64,000 nt of DNA from NCBI GenBank assembly GCA_964019135.1, contig OZ025257.1:12365971-12429970 (forward strand). The letters are read 5' to 3'. The stretch comes from Arenicola marina. Lineage: Eukaryota > Annelida > Polychaeta > Arenicolidae. Below the pieces are notes generated by a model. The model made no database searches. It saw only the letters and a program-made list of their open reading frames with translations, and was not told where the DNA came from. The position numbers were made by a program, and so were the translations under genes. Shown here piece after piece: positions 25,101 to 38,200 of this stretch. Position 1 is the first letter of the stretch. Each line of letters opens with the position of its first letter.

Positions 25101-28100
25101 ACAAACTATTACATCGAAACTTGTGTTTTTCGATGCATATTTGGTTTGACCTTCATTCGACCTCCACGCTGTGCCAATGACCTCCGTGTACCCTAACATC
25201 CAGTTCACCGTGATACCTTCAGGCGTGGTTACTACAGGCGGTATAGTACCCAACCCCTCGTAGCTCAGCTGGTAGCACACTTTGCTTTAGATTAAGACAC
25301 CCCATTAACTAACATATACCACTAACATACTATAAATGTTTTCGCAGCGGCAAATAATTTGTTCTGATGCTATCACCTTCCGTCATTATATGCAATACCT
25401 ATGTCGTCTATCTAGTATTCTCGACCACGACTTCCCTGACCCTGACCCATCTTCACAGTTCGACCTTCCACTGACCCTGGAAGCGCTTTTGGACCCTGAC
25501 CCTCCTCACAGTTCGACCTTCCACTGACGCTGAGAGCGCTCTTACCCCCTGACCCTCCTCACAGTTTGACCTTCCACTGACCCTGAGAGCGTTCATGAAC
25601 GCTGTCTTGATGTTGTTGCTGACGCTGACGAGGAGCGGTTCTCGACACGTGATCAGAGCCATCCCTGACGTCATGAACTTGGCCATGTGGTGCGCCGCTG
25701 TGCGCATGCGCGCCTCCTCGGGGTCCAGCGCGAAGTCCTAGAATTGAAGGTTAACAATAGTGTCTTGCATAATTTATTATAAATTCTTTGTCACAAAGGG
25801 AATGACAATTTTGAGAGGTTTGTTACTTAAACAGGGCTTTATAATTGTAAGCTTCTCGTTTGGTATTTTTTCAGACGTCAAAAAAACGAGTTGAGCTAGC
25901 GGATTTGGGGTAATGCTAATAAGGGATCCATGGTCTACCTTCTTGACGATTTGCTCAGACGTCGCCAGAGCAATCTTGAGGGAGCGTTCCACCACCAGAG
26001 GGAGCATCTCCTGCACGGCGCGCTCGACGGCCGGCCACACGACCTGCTTCAGCTGCGGGTTGGCCACGAAAAACGCCAGCTGTCAACAGAAAGGAAGAGG
26101 TCAAAGGTCAAAGGTTATAGCGAGATGCTAGGCCACACGACCTACTTCCGCAGACCGGTGGCCACGAAAAACGCCAGCTGTCAACAGCAAGAAGGTCAAA
26201 GGTCAAAGGTTATAGCGTTTCACTTGAAGATTAGTAATAAAAGTAAGGAAGTATATAAAATCTTGTGTATCACTGAAAAATAAAATGCGCTAAAAAAACG
26301 CCATATAAACTGTAATAAATAAAGCATTTATATTTATTTGGCGACGGTTGTAGACTGAAATGTCAACTTAATACGAGCATCCCAATCTACGCATCCACTG
26401 TATATTTACGTCCCAAATATCATAATACATAATATCATTGTTGGTTGTTGTTGTTGGCATCCGTCAGTCTACGAAAGACGATGGATTTTGCAGCTTTGCT
26501 AGATTTCACGTGATACGATTTGCGTCGCGGCATCTGCGCTTATGACTGAACAAGCCTATCTGTGACCGACAGAGCTTGCCGCATCGATTACCCGTAGATA
26601 GGTCTTGATTTATACTCACTGGGTGCCTAGATTGGCGTTTCAAGTCTAATTTGTCAAACCAGAGCCCGTCGTAGTGGGCCATTCCCTCACGCAAGACACG
26701 TGACCATTCCCTCATAACACATAATATCATTCCACACACATGATATCACGGGTATACAAGCAGACTACCCCCTTAGCCTAATCCATTCACATTGTCCAGA
26801 ATGCGAAATGTTACATACTATGAATTTACACCAATTATGCCAAGTTTATTTGCCCATTTTTGTACCAAGCCTATCTACCCGCTGGTTGGCATCCGCCCTC
26901 TGCGAAAGACGATGTATTTGCTGCGTCTGTTGTGGCTTAAGTAATTTTGCATCGCGGTATTTACACTTATGACTGTATAAGCCTATCTGTGACCCAAAGA
27001 GCTCACAGCAGTCGTCGCATCGATGACCTGACGTTAGGTCTGGGCAATTAGCCACTACTACTGTACTAAGCACCCATAATGGACATAATGTCACACCCAC
27101 CTGCTCATTGATGGTGATGTGCTGGGCCAGGCCAGGCAGGGACAGCACGTTGATCTCGTGGTAGCCGAAGCGAGGCTGGGGCGGCAGGACCACGGGGGTG
27201 GTGGTCGTGGTGGTGGTGGTGGTCGAGGTGGTGACGGTGGCGGCCTGGGCGGCCGTGGTGGTCGGGGTGGGCATGTTGATCTGCAGTGGCTCCTCCGGCT
27301 GGGGGGTGGAGGATTCCTTGACGCGACTGGGCGCGGAGAGCTGGTGCTCAATCTTATTCAGTCGCTCTTGGTCCTTTAGGTAGTTGGACGGGTGGAGATC
27401 CTGCAGTTGCGGAGAAAAAATTAATACCATGGCGACATTAATGATAATTAATAGGCAGCTAGACGTTACCATGGCGATGTGCTTTAACATAATATGGTAG
27501 CGGACGGGGTGGAGGTCCTGCAGTGGGAGAGAAACAAATGTTACCATAGCGACATTAATGATAATCAACAGGCAGCTGGACGATACCATGGCAATGTTAT
27601 TCAATATAATATGGTAGCGGACGGGGACAATTGTTATCATGACGACAATAATCGACAGGGTGTTAAAAAGACAAAGGGTGACCGAAAGACAATATTATCT
27701 TGACGCTTTTGTCTTACATAAAAGTCGAACATTATGGAGTAAAATTGAAATATCACTAACTGAAAAACAAAGTATACCAGTTTGATTCCACTAGATTAGC
27801 GACGACACGTGCATCTATGGTTCCTTTCTTACCATAAATAAGACTAGATACATTACAAAAAACTTACGTTGATGTCTATATTGAGGTTCTTGCAGAGAAC
27901 TTCGATTTCAAACTTGAGATTGAGTTTGAGTTCTGGCTCCTGGTGGAGTTCGGCCAAGCCGTTCATGATGGCCATGGTCCAGGGGTTGGGAGGTTTGAAC
28001 ACCTGAACACAGGGAGCAAGGCTGTCAGTCAAATCTTCACAACACTGTACGAGAGTTACGGACAGAGGGGAGGTAATTCTGGGTGCATACGTCACCCACT

Positions 28101-31100
28101 TGGCTGGTAGGCTGTATATTCAGGATGCTTTAACCACTTTTGGTCATATCGCGTCAATGGCAGGAGGAAGGGAGAGAGGAGTCATGTACCCGGAGGTGAC
28201 CCCTACTCTTTGCGCAGAAGGATATGGGATCATTATCCGGCGATCACACAGGACTTCGATGGGATTTACAACAACTGTTCGGCATCAGACTAAACACTGA
28301 TACCTGGTCACACATTTGGCCATTATACTATTGACATATGGTATGCACCCACCTTGCTTTTGGCGCAGGACTCGAGCACCTTGGCGACGAAGGGCACCAC
28401 ATAGAGCAGCTCCTGTGCCCCCTTGTGGTAGGCCTCGTACAGCAGGGACTTGAGGTCGATGTCCAGCTGCAGGATGGGTTTGTTCTTGGCCAGCGTCAGC
28501 ATCCCGATCCAGTGACCCAAGTTCTTCAGCAGCGAGCGATCAGAGAAATTGGCCACGCCTTTGTCGCTACGCAGCAAAACCTGCACACAACAATACAGCG
28601 GATTCTAGTGGTGTGCTCCACGTCATTGGCGATTTGAGTGGACACTTGATACTAGATACTAAATTGGATAATTTATTCACTAATTTCTTTAAAATTACTT
28701 TACTTATGTTGAAAAAGTGAAGACAAAAATGAGGAAAAGCATCAAAACGAAAGACAAAGTGAAGAATGAAATGTGATAATTCATTGTTCATGAATATTCA
28801 TTTTTAGGTCAGTTTTAATATGCGGAACACCCAGTCCCTTGTTTTCCCCGAGTACTGACCTTGATGTTCCTGAAGGTTTCCTTGATGACCATGGCCAGGA
28901 AGTCCTTCATCCTGGAGTCCTGCAGATGGTCGATGAAGAGAGCGTAGAGCGTGTGGAAGTTGTGCTCGATGCTGGCCCTCTTCATCACCAGGTACTGCGA
29001 CACCCACGTGGTGAACTCTTCAGTCACGTGCTCCTTCAGCTCCGCAGCCTGAACAAACAACCGGCGCTGATTGGTCAATATTTGCTGGAGACCCCTTAGG
29101 ATTTATAAGATCTTACCGGGTGGCAGTGAGTTATAGGATACCCTACCACCTGTAATCGATTTCTGTGAGTATTCTCCCTCTGGTAGATCAACATATGTGT
29201 GAACATATCGCTATGGGTGAACTATGAATTACATACGTGTTGATTACGCGTATTAATCCACACCCCGCCTTCCATAGCCCCGGTGGACTGACCTTCTGGT
29301 CCATGTTGGCCAGCGAGAGGTTGTTGAAGATGAAGAAGACCTTGTCTTGGACAGATTCTGGCGGCACTTTGATCTCCTCCTTGCTGTCTGTGCCCGCCAG
29401 CAGGGTGTCAATGTTGGTGGCCGTGGCGATGGACGACTGATCCACCAGAAAGACAAATTATTTTTAATTGACAGACAACTAAATTTTTGCCAAGATAAGT
29501 ATCTGAACGTGTTTTGAAGTAAAAACTGAAATTGATTGTTCATTATTAGTTCCAGGTATATATTTTTATTCGTTTCGCCATCATTTATTTTGTATATATA
29601 CCCGAGGCTGTGTGCCGAAATAAACAATTTCATTCCTCCCTCCGGTATAAATTGACACATGCAAATGTTAAAGCTCGACAATAAATATAATGTAAAGTGA
29701 AATAGGGTAATTATGTTTTAATATCCATATTATAGTGTAATCTCGCAGCACAACATTTAGTTAGTTGCGATACTTATGCCACACATTAGTTGTAATCTCG
29801 GGCAGGTATTCCACGGCCTCACGTGATACAGCCACACCTATTCGCTACACACATCCCACACCGCTTTACTCACCCTGGTGGGGGCGGTGGTCGGCCTGGC
29901 AATGGCCCCATGGGCCCCGACGGGCGCCCCAGCCCCGGGGGTGGCAGAGCCGCCCGGGCCAGGGGTGCTGCTGGGAGCCCCCCCACCCACGGGGGTGGTG
30001 GCCCCACCGGTGGCTCCAGCCGCCCCCCCTCCCACGGGCAGGGCGCCCGAGCCTACGGGGCCGTTCATGGTGGGGAGGACCCCCGTGCCCAGACTGGCGC
30101 CCCCGGGGACGGGGGTGGTGGGGGTGGTGGAGGCGGTCGCAGGGGTCATGACGGAAGGTGTGGGCACCGACGTGGACGTCATGGAAGAGATTGGTCCCTG
30201 GGGTTTGTTCGGCGGTTCTTGAGATTGGGCTCCGTATTCGATATACTGAAACAATAATAACGATTGCAACTCGTATGTTTTTTGTACAAATAAAAAAACA
30301 GCGTTTTTATCGTTACAAATAAAATCAACTTCATTGGTAATATAAGTTACAAGTTTACTACGAGCTTAAGTAAAGGCACCACACATTTTATCATTAATTT
30401 TATGGTTTCAATACATGCATAATATTTCTGATTAATTTCATTATTAATTTTCTTTGGCTGAATAGGTTGTATGCGACAAAAAAACACGCTTGTAGCTCCA
30501 TTAACGATAAAATATTGTATTGAGAGTATCATATCATTTAGTTGTACAGATGCAATAAAGCGAATCTATGATGTCCACAACAAATTACTAACCTCTTTCA
30601 GGTGTCTTGGGAACTGGCTGAAGTGGGAAATGGAGGCCAGGAACTGGCAATATTGTGGGTAGTCCTTCAGCCTGGTCTTGAAGCGGTCCAGGGCAGCGAT
30701 GCCAAACGAGTACATCTTGCTGCCGTACTGCTTCTTGAGGGCTTCCAGAACATAGCGCAGGGCGATACCCAGGTCCATGTATCTGTAAACAGTCATTGTT
30801 AAACCATTATTACGAGTTTATGGTCGTCTTATATACATGCATGCACATGTAAAAAGACGACTGGCTCACAAGATGTGGGAAGGCTTGCAACCGCTAAACA
30901 TGTTACTTCGAACGTTGTATGAGAAAGTTACTGTTAACGCCCAGCATATATGTGAGGTCAACTTTAATTTTTAATTTAAATTTAATTCCTAATAATCATA
31001 ACAGCGCGAGTTTTACATGGCGTCATGAATTTTGTTGGCCCTTCATCAATCTGTAGTAGCCCTTCATTTTCATTATCCGCCTTCGGCCGAAAATTGGCGG

Positions 31101-34100
31101 GCTGCTACAGCTGGATGTCGGACCAATAAAATTGCCTAACGCACCACACACGCCATAGCATTAAGGCGTAGGGCCATATCCAGGTCCACTTCGCGGGAGA
31201 GGTACAGAGAGGTTCTAACGTTAATTTAAGTTAATTTTACTTACGTGACCAGGCCTTGCTCTATGATGCCTCCAAACAGCACTGCCGTGGTGTTGAGTTC
31301 CTTCTCAGGGTATTGAGGGAAGAAGCGGTACTCCTCAAAGAGATTCCTCAGCATACAAGAGAATACGTCCTGGAGGTAAGAGAGGGAAAATTCATTGATG
31401 TAAGAGCTATATTGATATGACAATAGGAACGATGAAATAATATTAGCAAAGAGCGACACAGAGACTTGACCAGGACTTACAATGGCATATATTTACAATT
31501 CGTAAAGACACTAGAAAAGAAGCGATATTGACGAGACACTAGAAAAGGAGCGATATTGACGAGACACTAGAAAAGGAGCGATATTGACGAGACACTAGAA
31601 AAGGAGCAATATTGAAATGACACTAGAAAGGGAGCAATACTGAAATGACACTAGCGAAGGAGCGATATTGACAAGAAAAGGAACGGTATAAACAAGACAC
31701 CGACAAGATACTGACATGACACTAGCGAGGAAGCAGGCCTGAAAAAGCCTAGCAACGAGAGACTAGTCGAGATATTCTATCAATATTGATAACTCTGCCA
31801 ATGGTAACACTGACAACACGGGCCACCATACCCGTTCCTGTAACACTGACAACACGGGCCACCATACCCGTTCCTGTAACACTGACAACACGGGCCACCA
31901 TACCCGTTCCTGTAACACTGACAACACGGGCCACCATACCCGTTCCTGTAACACTGACAACACGGGCCACCATACCCGTTCCTGTAACACTGACAACACG
32001 GGCCACCATACCCGTTCCTGTAACACTGACAACACGGGCCACCATACCCGTTCCTGTAACACTGACAACACGGGCCACCATACCCGTTCCTGTAACACTG
32101 ACAACACGGGCCACCATACCCGTTCCTGTAACACTGACAACACGGGCCACCATACCCGTTCCTGTAACACTGACAACACGGGCCACCATACCCGTTCCTG
32201 TAACACTGACAACACGGGCCACCATACCCGTTCCTGTAACACTGACAACACGGGCCACCATACCCGTTCCTGTAACACTGACAACACGGGCCACCATACC
32301 CGTTCCTGTAACACTGACAACACGGGCCACCATACCCGTTCCTGTAACACTGACAACACGGGCCACCATACCCGTTCCTGTAACACTGACAACACGGGCC
32401 ACCATACCCGTTCCTGTAACACTGACAACACGGGCCACCATACCCGTTCCTGTAACACTGACAACACGGGCCACCATACCCGTTCCTGTAACACTGACAA
32501 CACGGGCCACCATACCCGTTCCTGTAACACTGACAACACGGGCCACCATACCCGTTCCTTCTTGACGGGGGACTCCTTGAAGCGCCGCAACATGTCGAGC
32601 ACGTCGTCAATGGAGATGGTCGGGTGGGGCGGGTGGTTGTAGATACGCTGGAAGTACGAGTTGGCCTCGTCCTCGATCTCCTTCGAGAACTGTTGGTTCA
32701 TGGCCGGGAAGATGCTCGACGTGTCTCCCCCAAGCGCACCGGCTAAACCACAGGGAGACGTGGAGGAGGAGATTACGGTATGCATCAGTAAAACTATACA
32801 AAGGATATCAAACCAAATGAGAGTTTTTAATTAAAATTTTTTTTTTTATATATATGAAAGTAAAACCGTGAATTTTCAGCGAAGATTGTATGCTGACTAG
32901 TTACCTTAGTCATGTAAACTATATTTTTGTTGCGACCTTGTGGGTCGATACATTAGGCTTCTGTCAGGTTCCTGAATAGTTCTCATCCGACGACTGAGAT
33001 TTGCACAATAGGTTACGACCTCTTCACGCAGCAGAAGGTTGGATTCGAACCCAGCACCGGCCGCTAAGGTTGGCGGGTCTTGACGTACCTCTGTTGCCCC
33101 TGGCGATACCCTCGGCAGGGGTCGGGGGTTTGATCCCGCCAGCCTGCCCAGTCAGCGGACCCAGCGTCGGCGTCACACGCGACGTCGACATCCCCGCCAT
33201 GGCCGACGTCGTGGTCAAGGTGGAGGAGAGGCCGGTGGTGGAGAGGCCCGAGGAGAGCCCGGAGGCCAGCCCGGCAGACAGGCCCGTCGACGGCATACCC
33301 ATCGGCATGCCGGAGGGCAGCCCGGCGGACAGGCCCGACTGGAGGCCGGACGCCAAACCCGAGGGGAGACCGGACTGGAGACCAGAGGGGCCAGTCGGCA
33401 TGCCACCGCTGGACATGGTCGTCTGTAAGTTCATGCCTGGATGGCGGGTGGGGGGGGGGGGGGTAACAAAAAAGGATTGTAAAGAAGAGGAACTTTCAGG
33501 TCATTGGCTCATTTTGGGTCTACCGCTAAATCGGAATAAGGCGTTATATTTGTATAAGATTAAAATATATAATATCAAAAGGTCGGATTCAGCGATCCGT
33601 TTCTCACCTTGCAGCTGAGAGCTCAGGGACTGCAGCGAGTTGAAGCCGCCCGTCTGTCCCTGCCCCATACCGATCTGTCCCATGCTGACCTGACCCAGAC
33701 CGCCTTGACCCAGGCCGCCTTGACCCAGACCGCCTTGACCCAGGCCGCCCTGACCCATGCCGCCTTGTCCCATGCCGCCTTGACCCATGCCGACCTGACC
33801 CAGGCCGCCCTGACCCATGCCGCCCTGACCCAGGCCGCCCTGGCCCATGCCGCCCTGACCCATGCCGCCCTGGCCCATGCCAACCTGCCCAAGGCCGCCC
33901 TGGCCAAGGCCGCCCTGGCCGAGGCCGCCTGGCCCCAGGCCGGGGAAGCTCTTGGCGGGGGAGCCCGGGGTGGCCACGAGGGAGGCCAGGCTGGCGGGGA
34001 AGGCGCTGGTCAGGGCACCGCTGCTGGATACCCCGGCAGCCGCCGCTGCCGCCGCTGCCGCCGCGGCCACCGCGGGGTTAGGGCCCATGCCTAGCGAGGA

Positions 34101-35190
34101 CCCTATACTGCCCAGGGCGTCCATCTGAAAATGTGACCCAACGCGGCTGGGATTAGTAAACCAATAATGTTACACAACATTTACAAGCTTACAGTAAACA
34201 ATTGTACACAAAATATATACAATAATTTACTACAATAATAAAGAAAGTTAAGTTATACTTAATACATAAGTTATACTTAAAAAAAAGAGCAAAGCCGGAT
34301 TTTTGCTAACATTCACCTAGTCCTGATACATGGCTGCTCATACGCGCTGGTACCCGACGCGCGAGAGAGCCATGAAGTGCACCCCACATGAGGCCAGTAA
34401 TTGGTGGGGGTATCCGTGCATCGTCTAGGCTTTTGCTCTTATCAATATATATTACCTACCATCCAAAAACATTACCTAGCATCCAAAATGATAAAAGGTA
34501 ATTGCCCAAGTGTTGAACTTTTCTTTCGTTGTCTTTTATTCGATGTTCGCATTTTAAAAAGTGTCATGACTGCATAAACAACACATATTTCTCGACACTC
34601 GCTCCGCCATTTTGGCTTATTTTCCGTTGCGAGATTCTCAAAGTGGCAGAGCGAGTTTGTGTAAACTTTGCGCTATTTAGTGCATGTATAAAAGGCCAAC
34701 ATTGAGCATAAGGCAACGAAAGAAAAGTTTAACACTTGTGGAATTACTTTTCATCACTTTTGATGGTAGGCAATTTACAAGTGGGACAAATAGCTACATG
34801 ATGCACAGACGCCCCCATCAATTCTTGGTCTCATGTGGGTTGTACTTCAGGACTCTCTCGCGCGTCGGGTACCAGCCCGTATGAGAGTCATGTATCAGGG
34901 CTAACATTCACCTATTCAAAAAAATACATTTACACATTAAAAGGCCGAAGGGGTCACGTTCTCAAGAGGTTCTGATAAAAACACGTTAAGTCACATGAGG
35001 ATTCAAAAAATTCAATTGTGAACCCTCAAAACTGTGAACACTGTGAGCAATGGCCGGGTGACATGGAGGTTGCGAGACTCATTTTGACCAATACTCACTG
35101 CGTTAGAGACGGGGTTGGGCAGGCCAGGCAGAGGGGTGGGTATCCCAGGTGTCTTGGGGCCATTAACCCCCGCTCCCACCACCCCCTGCT

Positions 35191-35225
<35 letters not shown>

Positions 35226-38200
35226 TGCTGGCGTGCTTTGTGCTGGTTCAGTATGGCGTTGACGTTGGTTACCATGGTCACGATAGTGTCATGCAGCTCT
35301 TTCGCCACGCTGCTGTTAATGCAAGGTGATCATCACTATGAAATAAATGGGTCATTTAGCCCCACACGGCTAACCTGGGCCAAGAACGATGAAGGATGAA
35401 CGGAAGATACATGCCCAAGATTGTTATTTGGACATCATTATTGTTTTTAAAAAATAATTAATTCCCGAACATCATCTATTTACTCCATGTATATAATATT
35501 GTTCAAGTTAGAAAGTATCTCTCGCTTCAGGTCTTCATCCCATAAGATTCGCAACGGAGCGAGACAGACGTAATGGTATACTGTTAGCCGATAGAATTCA
35601 AAAATACGGCAGGCAAGCCGACATAACGGTTAGTTAGTTAGATCCAACCACTTTTGATAACTTTATTACTAATAGCGCCGCCAGATAAGCAGGCTAACCG
35701 GGTTCCTCCCCAGGCTACCCGGCTCCACCCTAGGCTAACCTGCTCCTCCCCAGGCCAAAACCTGTTCCACCCCAGGCTAACTTCCTCCTCCCCAGGCTAA
35801 CCTGCTCCTCCCCAGATTAACTTGCCCTTCCCAAGGCTATCTTGCCCTTCCCCAGGCTATCCTGCTCCTCCCCAAGCTAACCGGCTCCTCCCCATGCTAA
35901 CCGGCTCCTCCCCAGGCTAACCGGCTCCTCCCCATGCTAACCGGCTCCTCCCCAGACTAACTTGCCCTTCCCCAGGCTATCCTGCTCCTCCCCAGGCTAA
36001 CCGGCTCCTCCCCAGGCTATCCTGCTTCTCCCCAAGCTAACCGGCTCCTCCCCATGCTAACCGGCTCCTCCCCAGGCTAACCGGCTCCTCCCCAGTCTAA
36101 CCGGCTCCTCCCCAGACTAACTTGCCCTTCCCCAGGCTATCCTGCTCCTCCCCAGGCTAACCGGCTCCTCCCCAGGCTAACTGACTCCTCCCCAGGCTAA
36201 CCGGCTCCTCTCCAGGCTAACCGACTCCTCCCCAGGCTAACCGGCTCCTCCCCAGTCTAACTGGCTCTTCCCCAAACTAACTTGCCCTTCCCCAGGCTAT
36301 CCTGCTCCTCCCCAGGCTAACCGGCTCCTCCCCAGGCTAACCGGCTCCTCCCCAAACTAACTTGCCCCTCCCCAAACTAACTTGCCCTTCCCCAGGCTAT
36401 CCTGCTCCTCCCCAGGCTAACCGGCTCCTCCCCAGGCTAACTGGCTCCTCCCCATGCTAACCGGCTCCTCTCCAGGCTAACTGGCTCCTCCCCAGGCTAA
36501 CCAGCTCCTCCCTAGGCTAACTTGCTCCTCCCCAGGCTAACCGGCTCCTCCCCAAGCTAACCAGCTCCTCCCCAGGCTAACCACCTCCTCCCCAGGCTAA
36601 CCAGCTCCTCCCCAGGCTAACCTGCTCCTCCCCGCCAATCTTGCCAAAATAACCGACGCGCACTCTTACAATCGTTACGCATGGGTGACTCCATAACCAG
36701 AAGCAAACCACGTGGCTTCTACGGCAATCGGCGTCGAAATGATCACCCCCCCCCACTCTATATTATATCACTACAACGGTATTCTTGCTGGCGACGTTGA
36801 GACTTACTTGGCGCAGTTCTGGAGACAGGCGAGCATTATGGTGATGGTCTCGGGAGGCAGCTGCTGGCTCTTCACCTGTGGCTGCTGCTCGTCCTTCATG
36901 GCGCTGCCGATCAGCTGCGGACAGCGCCGCTTGAGGAAGTGAACGGCCACCTGCACGAAGGGCTCCTGGGGGCGGGCAGAGAGAACGCGGGCGTACAGAC
37001 TGCAGCGTAGACAGGACAGACTGCAGCATAGACATGGTGGCGCGGGACAGACTGCAGCATAGACATGGTGGCGCGGGACAGACTGTAGCATAGACATGGC
37101 GGCGCGGGAGAAACTGCAGCATAGACATGGTGACGCGGGACAGACTGCAGCATAGACATGGTGGCGCGGGACAGACTGCAGCATAGACATGGTGGCGCGG
37201 GACAGACTGCAGCATAGACATGGTGGCGCGGGACAGACTGCAGCATAGACATGGTGGCGCGGGACAGACTGCAGCATAGACATGGTGGCGCGGGACAGAC
37301 TGCAGCATAGACATGGCGGCGCGGGAGAAACTGCAGCATAGACATGGTGGCGCGGGACAGACTGCAGCATAGACATGGTGGCGCGGGACAGACTGCAGCA
37401 TAGACATGGTGGCGCGGGACAGACTGCAGCATAGACATGGTGGCGCGGGACAGACTGCAGCATAGACATGGTGGCGCAGGACAGACTGCAGCATAGACAT
37501 GGTGGCGCGGGACAGACTGCAGCATAGACATGGTGGCGCGGGACAGACTGCAGCATAGACATGGCGGCGCGGGAGAAACTGCAGCATAGACATGGTGGCG
37601 CGGGACAGACTGCAGCATAGACATGGTGGCGCGGGACAGACTGCAGCATAGACATGGTGGCGCGGGACAGACTGCAGCATAGACATGGCGCGGGACAGAC
37701 TGCAGCATAGACATGGTGGCGCGGGACAGACTGCAGCATAGACATGGTGGCGCAGGACAGACTGCAGCATAGACATGGCGGCGCAGGACAGACTGCAGCA
37801 TAGATATGGCGGCGCAGGGCAGACACTCTTGTCAGCGACGGGAATTTATACATGTGGATTCATTCAGGGGAGTAAATGGAGGGAGAATAGAGCGTGCTCA
37901 ATGAAACATAGACTTTCTTACCGTACACGACTCACATGGAGTATTCTGACCCCCCCTTAGACGCACCCCGTGTTATCCGATCCCCGCTAGATTCAACCAG
38001 TGTATTTTCCCAAGAATGTTATGCCAGTATGCCGTGATCTCCCTCGGACCTACCCCGTGCTCCCTGATCTTGTCGCTGAGCCACTTGTCCAGCTTGAGGT
38101 ACTCCCTGCGAGACGCCAGACAGGCCAGGTCGATGACGAAGGCGAACGGCGTGGCATTCAGCAACATCGACAGCGCCTGGAACAACACCAACAACATATG

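Noticed and set aside
29765-30257. Gly/Pro/Trp-rich plus-strand frames of 114-144 residues
   Set aside because: Antisense of CNOT1 exon 22, whose minus-strand frame matches the family and splices in phase.
31749-32565. Long open frames on both strands across the 36-bp array (about 260-276 residues)
   Set aside because: Products of a stop-free 36-bp unit. Only the frame continuous with exon 19 is of interest, and that is reported as a possible extension, not as a gene.
33609-34128. Ala/Thr-rich plus-strand frame of 161 residues
   Set aside because: Antisense of the GQGGM repeat exon; the minus-strand reading has correct splice phases on both sides.
36763-37853. Three minus-strand open frames of about 300-350 residues with [15 protein letters not shown] repeats
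   Set aside because: They are the three frames of one 31-bp minisatellite whose unit lacks stops. The only real coding segment inside is exon 15 at 36808-36965.
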